Assembly: GCF_024808875.1 (NCBI RefSeq)
Contig: NZ_JANUCT010000001.1
Span: 186,001 to 250,000 of the forward strand
Length of the DNA: 64,000 nt
Direction of reading: 5' to 3'
From: Methylohalomonas lacus
GTDB taxonomy: Bacteria > Pseudomonadota > Gammaproteobacteria > Methylohalomonadales > Methylohalomonadaceae
Under the pieces are notes generated by a model that worked only from the letters and a program-made list of their open reading frames with translations, was not told the DNA's origin and did no database searches. Of this stretch, positions 8,704-15,947 are shown piece after piece. The translations under genes and the position numbers were made by a program. How positions within the stretch are numbered: the first letter of the stretch is position 1; each line of letters starts with the position of its first letter.

Positions 8704-8727
8704 TCTGATTCCCGTACGGTAATCAGA
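8704..8727. promoter_or_regulatory. 24-base near-palindrome before umuD
   Basis: The arms TCTGATTCCCGT and ACGGTAATCAGA are complementary at all but one position pair, centred at 8715/8716. It lies between the SRAP gene and umuD, abutting the umuD ribosome-binding site, where an operator would block transcription. It is not a LexA box (no CTGT-N8-ACAG). A likely ligand is the RHH-like N-terminus of the UmuD protein itself; this is inference. Confidence 0.5.
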
Positions 8728-8745
8728 AATGGCGGCCGATGGCAA

Positions 8746-9417
8746 TCACTCACCGCCCGGGGCGCCCTGCGGCTGGACGAGGTCGGGACTGTCGTTGCGG
8801 GGATTGTTCACGCGGGTACTGATGGGATGGTGATGCCAGGCCGTAATGGGCGCTTCGAGCAGTGTCTGGCACTCGGCCCGTGATGTGGCCGGGTCCAGCC
8901 AGGCCGACCAGACCCGCTCGGGCAGCGCCAGCGGCATGCGCGGGTGGAGGTCGGCCACCGCCTCGGCCGCCGGGCCGGTGATGATGGTATAGGATTCGAA
9001 GGGCTCGGCACCGTCACCGGCCCAGGTCTCCCAGAGACCGGCGAAGGCGAAGAGCTCGCCGCCCTGGTGGATGTAATACGGCTGCTTGCCGTCCCCCGTT
9101 TTGCGCCACTCGTAGTAGCCGTCGGCCGGGACCAGGCAGCGGCGCTGGCGGAAGGCGTCGCGGTAGAACGGCTTGTCGGCGACCGTCTCGACCTTGGCGT
9201 TAATAGTGGAATACTGGGTCTTGGGCTCCTTCAGCCAGTGCGGGACCAGCCCCCACTGGAAAAGGCCCAACTGGTAGCCGGCAGCAGTGGCATGAATGAT
9301 TGGATTAGCCTGACCGGGAGCAATATTGTAGCGCGCCTCCAATTCAGGCAAAGTTACTTTGAGGGCTTGCTCGAAGCGGGTCAGTTTACAGCTGGCCAGT
9401 GTGTAGCGTCCGCACAT
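8746..9417 (-). CDS. SRAP domain protein (HMCES/YedK family)
   Basis: 223 residues, beginning MCGRYTLAS so that processing of Met exposes the catalytic Cys2, which forms a covalent thiazolidine with abasic sites in single-stranded DNA. The other active-site positions are present: ARYNIAPGQ (Asn), GYYEWRKTG (Glu) and DLHPRMPLAL (His). The length matches YedK (222). The family shields abasic sites at stalled forks and is often SOS-regulated; here a LexA box lies 15 bases upstream of the start. It is the first gene of the minus-strand SOS cluster, 57 bases ahead of umuD. Confidence 0.94.
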   Translation of the reverse strand: MCGRYTLASCKLTRFEQALKVTLPELEARYNIAPGQANPIIHATAAGYQLGLFQWGLVPHWLKEPKTQYSTINAKVETVADKPFYRDAFRQRRCLVPADGYYEWRKTGDGKQPYYIHQGGELFAFAGLWETWAGDGAEPFESYTIITGPAAEAVADLHPRMPLALPERVWSAWLDPATSRAECQTLLEAPITAWHHHPISTRVNNPRNDSPDLVQPQGAPGGE

Positions 9418-9431
9418 GTCGAATATAGATG

Positions 9432-9447
9432 CTGTTCAAGGATACAG
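9432..9447 (-). promoter_or_regulatory. LexA (SOS) box upstream of SRAP gene
   Basis: CTGTTCAAGGATACAG matches the gammaproteobacterial LexA consensus CTGT-N8-ACAG. It sits 15 bases upstream of the SRAP start, within the expected promoter region. It indicates that at least the first gene of the cluster is under host LexA control. Confidence 0.75.
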
Positions 9448-9611
9448 CCACGTTAGCAAAAGCCCATAAGAAAATAAGAAGGAGTTAGTCAGATTGGCTG
9501 AGTGCCTACGGAACCGTCAGCAGGCCATTGGCCGGGCGCATTGCATAGGCCATATCGATCGTTATATTGGGCACCCTGTTTGCTCATGTAAACATAGGGG
9601 AAACTGAGACC

Positions 9612-9821
9612 ATGACACTTGCCGAGCGTGTCGTCGAATTCCTGAACAGCAGGCGACCATCCGCTTTCTGCGATGACTGTATAGCGGATGAAATGGGCTC
9701 AAACCGGCATCACACGCAGCAAACCACGCACCCGCTGGGGTTAACACGGGGTTACGAGCGCGCCCGCAACCACTGCCACCGGTGCGGGGCCGATAACAAG
9801 CTGGCTATCAGGGGTCTCTAA
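9612..9821 (+). CDS. Small FCDDC/CHRCG zinc-binding protein
   Basis: 69 residues. It has an N-terminal helix (MTLAERVVEFLNSR), then FCDDCIADEMG, then CHRCGADNKL near the end. Two Cys pairs about 40 residues apart fit a zinc-ribbon fold. Short proteins with this FCDDC...G...C..CG layout are widespread in proteobacterial accessory DNA, with no assigned function. The ATG follows a purine-rich GGGGAAACTGAGA stretch. It is the first of three small plus-strand genes. The central region (QQTTHPLGLTRGYERARNHC) matches the family's repeat-spaced linker only loosely. Confidence 0.7.
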   Translation: MTLAERVVEFLNSRRPSAFCDDCIADEMGSNRHHTQQTTHPLGLTRGYERARNHCHRCGADNKLAIRGL

Positions 9822-9860
9822 ATACCCAATCATCAGATTCAGCCTACTGGGGGACCAAGG

Positions 9861-10316
9861 ATGGAAAATCAGCCACATATTCGGATATTTCCCCACAACC
9901 GGGATGAGTTTCCAACAATTGATACACTGACGACTTGGTTACTGACCGGGCTGAAGGCGCGTGGTGGGCACTACCACATGCGCTCAGGCAGGGCCGTGAA
10001 GTCGCTCAGCACGGGTTCCATTGTCCTGTTCCGCTATAATGACAAGATAGTTGGGGAAGGCGTCATAACTGGTTACTCACGAAGTACCGATGGGCAGGCA
10101 GTGGACAACGACGAACCATTGTATGCCTCCATGGCCAAGTTTGCGCCGACATCCATCCGTATCTATTCACCACCGGTGTCTGTTACCGATTTACAGGCCA
10201 TTATTGGTGATGAGCCCAATATTGTTCCCAGTGCACAGCCCTACTTCATCATCAAGGACTGGGCGGTCTATCCCAAGTTGATCGCCTTTGTCACTGCGCG
10301 GGGGCAGTTCATGTAA
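9861..10316 (+). CDS. Unrecognised protein with a possible EVE/ASCH-like fold
   Basis: 151 residues, starting 39 bases after the previous small gene with a GGGGACCAAGG site before the ATG. The segment GSIVLFRYNDKIVGEGVITGY near residue 52 looks like the strand-turn-strand core of PUA-superfamily (EVE/ASCH) domains, which bind modified bases or RNA. Only the pattern is seen, so this is a suggestion. There is no signal peptide or membrane segment. The C-terminal half ends in aromatic strands (PYFIIKDWAVYP). Confidence 0.6.
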   Translation: MENQPHIRIFPHNRDEFPTIDTLTTWLLTGLKARGGHYHMRSGRAVKSLSTGSIVLFRYNDKIVGEGVITGYSRSTDGQAVDNDEPLYASMAKFAPTSIRIYSPPVSVTDLQAIIGDEPNIVPSAQPYFIIKDWAVYPKLIAFVTARGQFM

Positions 10317-10404
10317 GGATGGATAACGAGCCGGCTCCCGTAACATTGGCAAATCCATTCATCGCTCCGAACCAGATCAAACATGCTTGGCAGGAAGCTA
10401 TCTC

Positions 10405-10728
10405 ATGAACAATAACCTAGAAGACAGGTTTCACGCCGACATGCTGAATATTTATCAGCGCGCGATGTCCGAGGCCGGTTATCACGCAACACGTTTCCTG
10501 CACATGGTCGGCGAAAACGGTGGCATACAGGCAGCACGTACACTGCTTCATGCAAATGGCGTTTCGGAGGGGTACACGGCCCTATGGGAGCTTGGACGGC
10601 TCGACCTGACGGTAGAAGCGTTGATCGTCGACAATCCAGACTATCATGGCCTTTTCACCGATGATGAATTGGCCATTTGTCGTCAGAGATTGCGGGAATA
10701 CAATTATAAGAACCTGCAATCTGGATAG
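10405..10728 (+). CDS. Conserved small helical protein of unknown function
   Basis: 107 residues from ATG 10405, chosen because AGGAAG lies 8 bases upstream; a TTG at 10387 would add six residues. The pattern YQRAMSEAGYHATRFLHMV, then GGIQAARTLL, then SEGYTALWELGRLDLTVEAL is that of a small protein family common in bacterial islands (xxATRF...GG..AA..LL...SEGFT.LWE..RLDLTVE). Its function is unknown, though it is often carried beside nucleases or restriction genes. It is soluble and all-helical. Confidence 0.75.
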   Translation: MNNNLEDRFHADMLNIYQRAMSEAGYHATRFLHMVGENGGIQAARTLLHANGVSEGYTALWELGRLDLTVEALIVDNPDYHGLFTDDELAICRQRLREYNYKNLQSG

Positions 10729-11479
10729 AGTACAGAAAGTGTCGTTAGTTAACCTGACGGATGACGCTGACTTTCTCCGGAGTACTGGTCAGCATACAAA
10801 GTAAGTCATGTCATTATATGAACAGTATCACACAGCATCATCACGCCGTGTTCCTGCAACATCCGCTGTTTGTGATCAGTCTGGTCAAACGGAGCTATTC
10901 CAGTGGAAGCCTTTTGAAGGCTACCAGAAGTTCTCTGCAGCATGGTCGGCCAGCTGCTCCCAAGACACTTCAAAAAAAACGAACAGGGGCGGGAAACTAA
11001 GCAGTCTCGGGACAATTACTCTGAGCTTGCGGCCTTGATCAAACAATCTGGAGGGATTTGAAACACTGTACGCGCAAGGTCATTTACGGGTGCCACCTGC
11101 CTGAGAAAGACGTATGTGCTCAGGCATGATACCTGCACTCAGTCAGAGAATGTGTCCGTTACGGGCATGCAGTCACGTCTACAAATGCTCAAGAAGCAGC
11201 AATACATTTTGCCATAGATATTATTCGGGCTACCTGCTGTCTGATCTGTCGTCTAGTTCATCTCTTCGATTCGATCAGCTCGGGACGCCAGAGTTATATT
11301 TTGATCTACATTTATGTGCAGCTATTTAGTTGGCAAAGTAAAATTTAATGATTTTTTGGACTTATTATTCATAGCTAGAAGCTAATACTCCGATACTACA
11401 GCATTTTTTATTATCTACTCACCGAAATGGTGGCTGAAATACTTAGGAAAAAACTTATAAATAATTGGGATAAAACAGG
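10729..11479. other. 750-base stretch without a credible gene
   Basis: Several short open frames occur on both strands (for example around 10806-11038), but none has a recognisable protein, a good ribosome-binding site or consistent codon use. Base composition shifts from mixed to AT-rich towards 11340-11480, where promoter elements for the AT-rich pair would lie. This may be decayed DNA at the join between two acquired segments. Confidence 0.5.
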
Positions 11480-11986
11480 ATGGACAGAAAACTTACTAAA
11501 AAGCATATAGAACTAATATCCAGAACAATTGGCAATATTAAATCACCTAACTATGAAAAATTACTAAATGTATTAAAAGGAAAAGAAGAGTTTGAAGACA
11601 TAACCTTAGATACAACTGATCTTAAAAACATTCATAAAATTATAAATAATTATGATACGGCCGAAGAGGCTGCAGCAGACATTTTAAATAATGAAGACAG
11701 CAGCCTCGAATATATTGCTAATAATATAAATGAGATTTCAAGCAATAAACCTGTCAGCAACAAAACATATAACCAAACAAATTCATCCAATCCTACTATA
11801 CATGAATCTATGAAAATCAAGGATTACGTCATAAAGTCATCAAAGACACAAGCTGGTTTGTGTGAAGAAGTTATGAATGCCATGAAATTCGGCTGGGTGC
11901 CTCTGGGTGGGGTGAGTTCTGCAGCATTTGGGATGTCGCCTGTAGCTGGTAATCAATACATACAAGCAATGGTCAAATACGAATAA
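11480..11986 (+). CDS. DUF1737-like domain protein, AT-rich
   Basis: 168 residues. The N-terminal ~105 residues are helical, charged and Asn-rich (a low-complexity linker near 90-105). The C-terminal ~50 residues, KSSKTQAGLCEEVMNAMKFG then WVPLGGVSSAAF and YIQAMVKYE, have the pattern of DUF1737, a small sticky domain often found at the end of bacterial proteins. The gene is far more AT-rich than the chromosome, showing recent transfer. It ends 11 bases before the next gene, with which it forms a pair. Function is unknown. Confidence 0.75.
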   Translation: MDRKLTKKHIELISRTIGNIKSPNYEKLLNVLKGKEEFEDITLDTTDLKNIHKIINNYDTAEEAAADILNNEDSSLEYIANNINEISSNKPVSNKTYNQTNSSNPTIHESMKIKDYVIKSSKTQAGLCEEVMNAMKFGWVPLGGVSSAAFGMSPVAGNQYIQAMVKYE

Positions 11987-11997
11987 GGATATAAATT

Positions 11998-12978
11998 ATG
12001 TCTGATTTGAATAACGATATATTAAATCCAGAAACCAACTCATTAGAATCTATAGCGCTTTTAGTAGGCATAATTTATACGATTGGAGTTCTGGATGAAG
12101 CCAACTCTTCAGAATCTGAGATAGAGGAGCGAAATGATATTGTATTTCATGCAATTGTGCCTGCACTGTATACATTATACTTTCGTATAAAAAATCCAGA
12201 AAAAGTTGGGGCTGACATCATCGAGCCTCTTATGCCTCTTATGGATGGGATTTCTTCCGAGCCTGGCACCATTCCTGAAAGGAGAGAAGTTTTTAGACGT
12301 AGAGATATGATGGAAATAATTAACCATCTTTCAACTGAATTAAACGTAGATAATTTCGAATTCATAATCACCCAGAGTTGTGATTATATCAAGCATCCTG
12401 TATTACGTACTGCGGCTTGTATATATTGTGTTGAAGTTGCTTCAGCTGGCGACGGCATCGGAAAAATCGAAGAAGGAGCCTTGAATTTCATTACGCAAGA
12501 ACTCAACTTACAAAATAGTGATGGCACTTTGAATGAAGTAGCAATAGGTGCTACACGAATGTTCCTAGCATTGGATGACGTTCCCGAACATGACAATTTT
12601 GGGCATCTGAACCCAAAAGTAAGGCAAAAGATAGAACAAAATTATAACCAGATTGAAGAAAAAGATGCCTTTGATGAACTTTTCGAGGAGATGGAAAAAG
12701 CTCGTGAAGAAGCTAAAAATGAAGCAAGAGCTAATTCAAAATGTTTTATTGCAACAAGTCTTTTAGGTAGTACTCATCCGGACTTGGATGTCTTAAGAAA
12801 TTTCAGGGATACTGTTCTAAGTAAAGCAGCTGCTGGCAGGCTATTCATAGATTGGTATAACGAAAATGGAGAGTATTTAGCTACCCGTATAAAAAGAAAT
12901 TCTCTAGCGTCTATAATAATTAGGCAGCTAATTCTTAAGCCTATTATTTTCATAATAAAAATGACTAAAAGAAAATAG
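11998..12978 (+). CDS. CFI-box protein with possible TerB-like middle domain
   Basis: 326 residues, same AT-rich codon use as its neighbour. Around residues 135-175, RTAACIYCVEVASAGDGIGK then EEGALNFITQELNL, is reminiscent of TerB-type helical domains. Near residue 250 it has KCFIATSLLGSTHPDLDVLR, then FRDTVLS and a hydrophobic, basic C-terminus: this is the CFI-box C-terminal region found on many otherwise unrelated bacterial proteins and proposed as a sorting or anchoring signal. The hydrophobic stretch near 300-320 followed by KMTKRK would suit membrane attachment. The TerB assignment is weak; the CFI-box is clear. Confidence 0.75.
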   Translation: MSDLNNDILNPETNSLESIALLVGIIYTIGVLDEANSSESEIEERNDIVFHAIVPALYTLYFRIKNPEKVGADIIEPLMPLMDGISSEPGTIPERREVFRRRDMMEIINHLSTELNVDNFEFIITQSCDYIKHPVLRTAACIYCVEVASAGDGIGKIEEGALNFITQELNLQNSDGTLNEVAIGATRMFLALDDVPEHDNFGHLNPKVRQKIEQNYNQIEEKDAFDELFEEMEKAREEAKNEARANSKCFIATSLLGSTHPDLDVLRNFRDTVLSKAAAGRLFIDWYNENGEYLATRIKRNSLASIIIRQLILKPIIFIIKMTKRK

Positions 12979-13129
12979 TTATAAAAGTAATAAATCTGTA
13001 ATACTGTCTTAATAGATGATCTGGGTTTCTACTCCCGCTCTACTATATAGCGCGTGATGACTCAGCATCCTGCACTGCTGATACAGGGTTCAAGTTTTAA
13101 TTTGCACGCCGGACGCTGACATCGAATCG

Positions 13130-13753
13130 CTAGTCACCCCAGAATCCATTGAACCGTTGGGCATTCAGCTCAGTGTAGCGCACCGTGTGCTGGATATTGC
13201 GGTGGCCCAGGTAGTGCTGCAGGGCCCGGGTATCCTGGCCGTCGTTGGCCAGCTTAAACCCGCAGGCGTGTCGCAGCATGTGTGGATGGACCGGGAACGG
13301 CAGGCCCGCGGCCTGACCGGCCCGCGCGACCAGCTTGCGGACGTTTGACGCCGTCATCGGGCCCCGGCGCTCGGTCACGAAGACATACGGCGTGTCCGGG
13401 TAGTCCCGCTTCAGCCGCCGCAGAGCGCGTAGTTCGGGGCCCCGAAGCGGGTGGGTAGACGGGGTGCCGTTCTTCAGGCGGGTGATGTGCAGCAGGCCCT
13501 GCTTCAGATCGACCTGCTCCCAGCGCAGGCTGACCAGCTCCGAGACGCGTAGGGCGTGACGGTAGGCCAGCAGGATCAGCGTGGTGTCCCGGTGGCCATG
13601 TCGGCCCTGGTTGCCAGCGGCCTTCTGCAGCGCCTGGACCTCGTCTTCGGTCAGGTATTCGCGGCTGCGGAGCTCGGCGTTTGTCGGCCGGCGCGGCAAC
13701 TTTCCCGAAAACGAACGCTGGTTGAGCGGGATAACCTTCGCTTCAGCTCCCAT
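13130..13753 (-). CDS. Small FimB/XerC-like tyrosine recombinase
   Basis: 207 residues from ATG 13753, preceded by GGGGAGG 9 bases away; the frame extends upstream but that start is better. Catalytic residues are all present: Arg in HALRVSELVSLRW, Lys in ITRLKNGTPS, HxxR in HPHMLRHACG, His in YLGHRNIQHT and Tyr in VRYTELN. The length is that of FimB/FimE (about 200) and lacks a full core-binding N-terminal domain. Such enzymes invert or excise short segments. An inverted repeat just upstream (ACTTTCCCG/CGGGAAAGT) and a distant copy of one arm at 4644 could be its sites. Confidence 0.92.
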   Translation of the reverse strand: MGAEAKVIPLNQRSFSGKLPRRPTNAELRSREYLTEDEVQALQKAAGNQGRHGHRDTTLILLAYRHALRVSELVSLRWEQVDLKQGLLHITRLKNGTPSTHPLRGPELRALRRLKRDYPDTPYVFVTERRGPMTASNVRKLVARAGQAAGLPFPVHPHMLRHACGFKLANDGQDTRALQHYLGHRNIQHTVRYTELNAQRFNGFWGD

Positions 13754-13776
13754 TGTGGCTGTCCTCCCCGTCGTGA

Positions 13777-13808
13777 ACTTTCCCGTTTTGGGGTGATTTC
13801 GGGAAAGT
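13777..13808. repeat. Perfect 9-base inverted repeat before the small recombinase
   Basis: ACTTTCCCG at 13777-13785 and CGGGAAAGT at 13800-13808, spacer 14 bases. It lies 24-55 bases upstream of the recombinase start. Its right arm, extended to TTTCGGGAAAGTC (13797-13809), recurs exactly at 4644-4656. It could be a recombination site or an autoregulatory operator. Confidence 0.55.
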
Positions 13809-13833
13809 CGGTTTGGTTTATGGCTGTGTCTTA

Positions 13834-13856
13834 TATGCGTTACAATGTAACGCATA
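13834..13856. promoter_or_regulatory. Perfect 23-base palindrome before the RHH gene
   Basis: Arms TATGCGTTACA and TGTAACGCATA flank a single central A. It ends 19 bases before the RHH start at 13876 and contains TACAAT, a plausible -10 element, so binding would block transcription. Autoregulation by the RHH protein is the simplest reading. It also lies between that gene and the divergent recombinase, which could be co-regulated. Confidence 0.65.
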
Positions 13857-13875
13857 CTTTCACGAGGTGCCAACC

Positions 13876-14079
13876 ATGACCGCCCGCAAAGTCGCCACCC
13901 TGAACCTGCGCATCGACCCCGGTCTCAAGGAGGCCGCCCGCATCGCCGCCGAGCGCGAGCACCGCAGCGTGGCCAACTGGATCGAGGTGCTCATCCGCGA
14001 GCGCTGCGACACCCTCGGTATCCCCGTCCCCGAACAGCAGGCACTGTTCACGGACACACCGGATGCGCCCGAGGATTGA
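13876..14079 (+). CDS. Ribbon-helix-helix (Arc/CopG-like) regulator
   Basis: 67 residues. VATLNLRIDPGLKEAARIAA near residue 6 is the ribbon strand and first helix, and HRSVANWIEVLIRERC the second helix, as in Arc/MetJ-fold repressors and antitoxins. GAGG lies 8 bases before the ATG. A perfect palindrome with an embedded -10-like element stands just upstream. It is followed after 18 bases by a small unknown gene and then by an HEXXH protein, so it could regulate these. Whether it is an antitoxin is undetermined; no toxin is recognised beside it. Confidence 0.85.
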   Translation: MTARKVATLNLRIDPGLKEAARIAAEREHRSVANWIEVLIRERCDTLGIPVPEQQALFTDTPDAPED

Positions 14080-14097
14080 AGAGACCCCGTTTGCGCC

Positions 14098-14304
14098 ATG
14101 AGTGAACGCCCCAAACCCTATGCGATCACCGAGGACCGCAAGGTCGTGTGGCTGCCCATGCAGGGCCATTGCCTGATCGACTGCACCCAGCGCCCGGATG
14201 ATGCACCGTCGTCGTCGGGTTCGTTGACGGCGGATGGTCAATACAATGTCCGGCCCAGGCGGTCCGCCGCGATTATTCCGTTCCCGCGTTTACACAAAAG
14301 CTGA
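14098..14304 (+). CDS. Small protein of unknown function
   Basis: 68 residues, 18 bases downstream of the RHH gene. The N-terminal half (PYAITEDRKVVWLPMQGHCL) looks structured, while the rest is Ser/Arg-rich. No family recognised. It ends just before the start of the HEXXH gene. Operon position supports it, sequence alone does not. Confidence 0.5.
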   Translation: MSERPKPYAITEDRKVVWLPMQGHCLIDCTQRPDDAPSSSGSLTADGQYNVRPRRSAAIIPFPRLHKS

Positions 14305-14314
14305 ATGGCCCGTC

Positions 14315-14920
14315 ATGCCGATGGAGCGCAGCAGACAGGGTTATGTCGACATTGAGCTGACGGCCTGGCACGAGGCCGCACACGCGGTGGTCGCTCTGCA
14401 TCACCGCCGGCCGGTGCAAGACATTCGGGTTTCGACACGGCTGCCGGGCGATGGCTGCACCCGGCTTGGGCCCAGGATGCGTTGGCCGGTCTTTGAACCC
14501 ACCCCCGGCAACATCCGTGCGGTCTGGTTGCAGACCCTGGCGAAGTACCAGGCTGACATACGGATTTTTCTGGCGGGGCCACTGGCCGAGGCAAAGCTGT
14601 TGGCGACGCCGCTGCGCTCGCTGGGTGCCCGATCGGACCTGCAACGGGCCGAGCGCTGTCACGACTTCCTGGTCGATGCGTACCGCTACCTGTCGCGGTA
14701 TTGCGCCTTACCGAAACCCCTGCCGGCCGATTGGCTGGCCTGTGAACGCCGTTACACGCGGCGCCTGGTGGCCCGGCCTCGACACTGGCAGGCCATCGGT
14801 GCCGTCGCGGCGGCGCTGCTCCGGCAACGACAGGTTCACGCGGTGGAGTTGACCGCCCTGATTCAGTCCGCTCTGGATTCCCACCGCAGCGACAGGACCA
14901 TGGGATTATTCATGAGCTGA
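14315..14920 (+). CDS. Solitary HEXXH protein related to FtsH peptidase (M41-like)
   Basis: About 201 residues. AWHEAAHAVVALHHRR near residue 19 has the HEXXH zinc motif in the form used by FtsH (HEAGHAVVA), and GARSDLQRAERC near residue 107 resembles the FtsH segment that supplies the third, acidic zinc ligand. The AAA ATPase and membrane segments of FtsH are missing, so this would be a stand-alone peptidase domain. Such small ImmA/M41-like proteins in islands often cleave a regulator; the RHH protein encoded two genes upstream is a possible substrate, which is inference. Starts at 14315 or 14321 are both possible; 14234 is unlikely because it overlaps the previous gene. Confidence 0.75.
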   Translation: MPMERSRQGYVDIELTAWHEAAHAVVALHHRRPVQDIRVSTRLPGDGCTRLGPRMRWPVFEPTPGNIRAVWLQTLAKYQADIRIFLAGPLAEAKLLATPLRSLGARSDLQRAERCHDFLVDAYRYLSRYCALPKPLPADWLACERRYTRRLVARPRHWQAIGAVAAALLRQRQVHAVELTALIQSALDSHRSDRTMGLFMS

Positions 14921-14977
14921 TCCGCTGAATATCGTTCAGATGGACTAGGGCCGGCAGCATCTGACGACGACGGCCCG

Positions 14978-15265
14978 CTACCAGTCGTAGCCAGTATCAA
15001 AGTCCGTGTCGTAGCCGCTGTTGGTGCCGTAGTCCGATTCCAGATCGGGGCTGCTGAACTCGTGATCCTTATAGCCGGGCTCGCCGGTATAGGGATTGGT
15101 ATTGCCCTCGGCCGAGTAGTTATCGAACTTGAACTCATTAGGCTCGGTCCGGTAGTGCCCTTCGACACGCGTACCGTCATCCCGGGTGTAGCCCTCGACA
15201 TACGTGTCAGCCACAACCGGCATGGTCACGGCGGCCAGGAGCGTTGTCAGAACGAGACGTCGCAT
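14978..15265 (-). CDS. Small periplasmic protein with NTNPYTGEPG motif
   Basis: 95 residues. ATG 15265 is preferred because GGGGAGG lies just upstream; it begins with a clear signal peptide (MRRLVLTTLLAAVTMPVVA, cleavage after ADT). The mature part, VEGYTRDDGTRVEGHYRTEP then NTNPYTGEPGY, matches short periplasmic proteins with a Y..DGT.V..H.RT.P......N....GN.NPYTG pattern, function unknown. The tail is Asp/Tyr-rich. It lies in the island between the M41-like gene and the satellite remnant. Confidence 0.8.
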   Translation of the reverse strand: MRRLVLTTLLAAVTMPVVADTYVEGYTRDDGTRVEGHYRTEPNEFKFDNYSAEGNTNPYTGEPGYKDHEFSSPDLESDYGTNSGYDTDFDTGYDW

Positions 15266-15352
15266 TGTGTCACCTCCCCGTATAACTGGACTGATGACCG
15301 CAAGGCTAGGAGTCACCCGCGGAATACGTCAATGACGGGTAGGTCAGACAGC

Positions 15353-15916
15353 TCATTGCTCATCCGCCGCTGACAAGTCGTGGTTTATATAGACTTTGAC
15401 ACGTTGTTCGGTATTCCCGTCGTTATTGAACAAGCCAAGACGTTGCCCCAAAAGATAAAGGGCTTCACGTTTCTGTAACTTAACGCTCACGCTATCACGA
15501 GTCTGCCTCAGCTCCACGATACCAGCTTGTTGCATGGCATCGAGTGTCTTGCAATCTCTGAGGCTGATCCCTTCAGGACCCCAATACATGAAATCAGAAA
15601 GGCGCGCGAACGCCATCGCCGAAAGTTCGCGGATGATGTTGTCTTCGTTGGCCTCATATTGGGCCATTAGCCTGTCGTGAATTTCCTGTTCCTTCTGTTC
15701 AACATAAGCTGAAACGTTAGCATTTGCTAGCATCCGGGAGGCATTGGCCCTTGCGGTCTTATCGTTAACTTTGGGATGAAGCTGCTTGTAGACCCGAGTG
15801 CCGTTTCTTTCGGGATCAGCGAGATAAGCGTCACAGAAGCGCTGCTGCGCTTTTGTGAGCTTGATTCCGTTGTGTGTTCGACTGGTGTTGGCCTTGTCGT
15901 TCTTGTTGGTAGCCAT
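15353..15916 (-). CDS. Phage terminase small subunit (TerS)
   Basis: About 187 residues from ATG 15916. The N-terminal LTKAQQRFCDAYLADPERNG, then ASRMLANANVSAYVEQ, is the DNA-recognition region of terminase small subunits (terminase_2 type); the C-terminal half (REALYLLGQRLGLFN) is typical of these proteins. TerS selects the packaging site on phage DNA and needs a large subunit, which is absent here. A lone terS next to alpA and a P4 integrase resembles gram-negative phage satellites, which use terS to redirect helper packaging. An upstream ATG at 15943 would add nine residues. Confidence 0.85.
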   Translation of the reverse strand: MATNKNDKANTSRTHNGIKLTKAQQRFCDAYLADPERNGTRVYKQLHPKVNDKTARANASRMLANANVSAYVEQKEQEIHDRLMAQYEANEDNIIRELSAMAFARLSDFMYWGPEGISLRDCKTLDAMQQAGIVELRQTRDSVSVKLQKREALYLLGQRLGLFNNDGNTEQRVKVYINHDLSAADEQ

Positions 15917-15947
15917 GTGGTATCTCCCCTTGATCGATTTCATACGT

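Noticed and set aside
8706-8725. Palindrome before umuD read as a LexA box
   Set aside because: The half-sites CTGATT/AATCAG are not CTGT/ACAG and the spacing is wrong; the true LexA-type box is at 9432-9447.
10806-11038. Overlapping short frames on both strands in the 10.7-11.5 kb gap
   Set aside because: No homology pattern, weak start sites, inconsistent codon use.
14234-14314. Upstream start of the HEXXH protein
   Set aside because: It would overlap the preceding small gene by 71 bases; the peptidase-like region starts after 14315.
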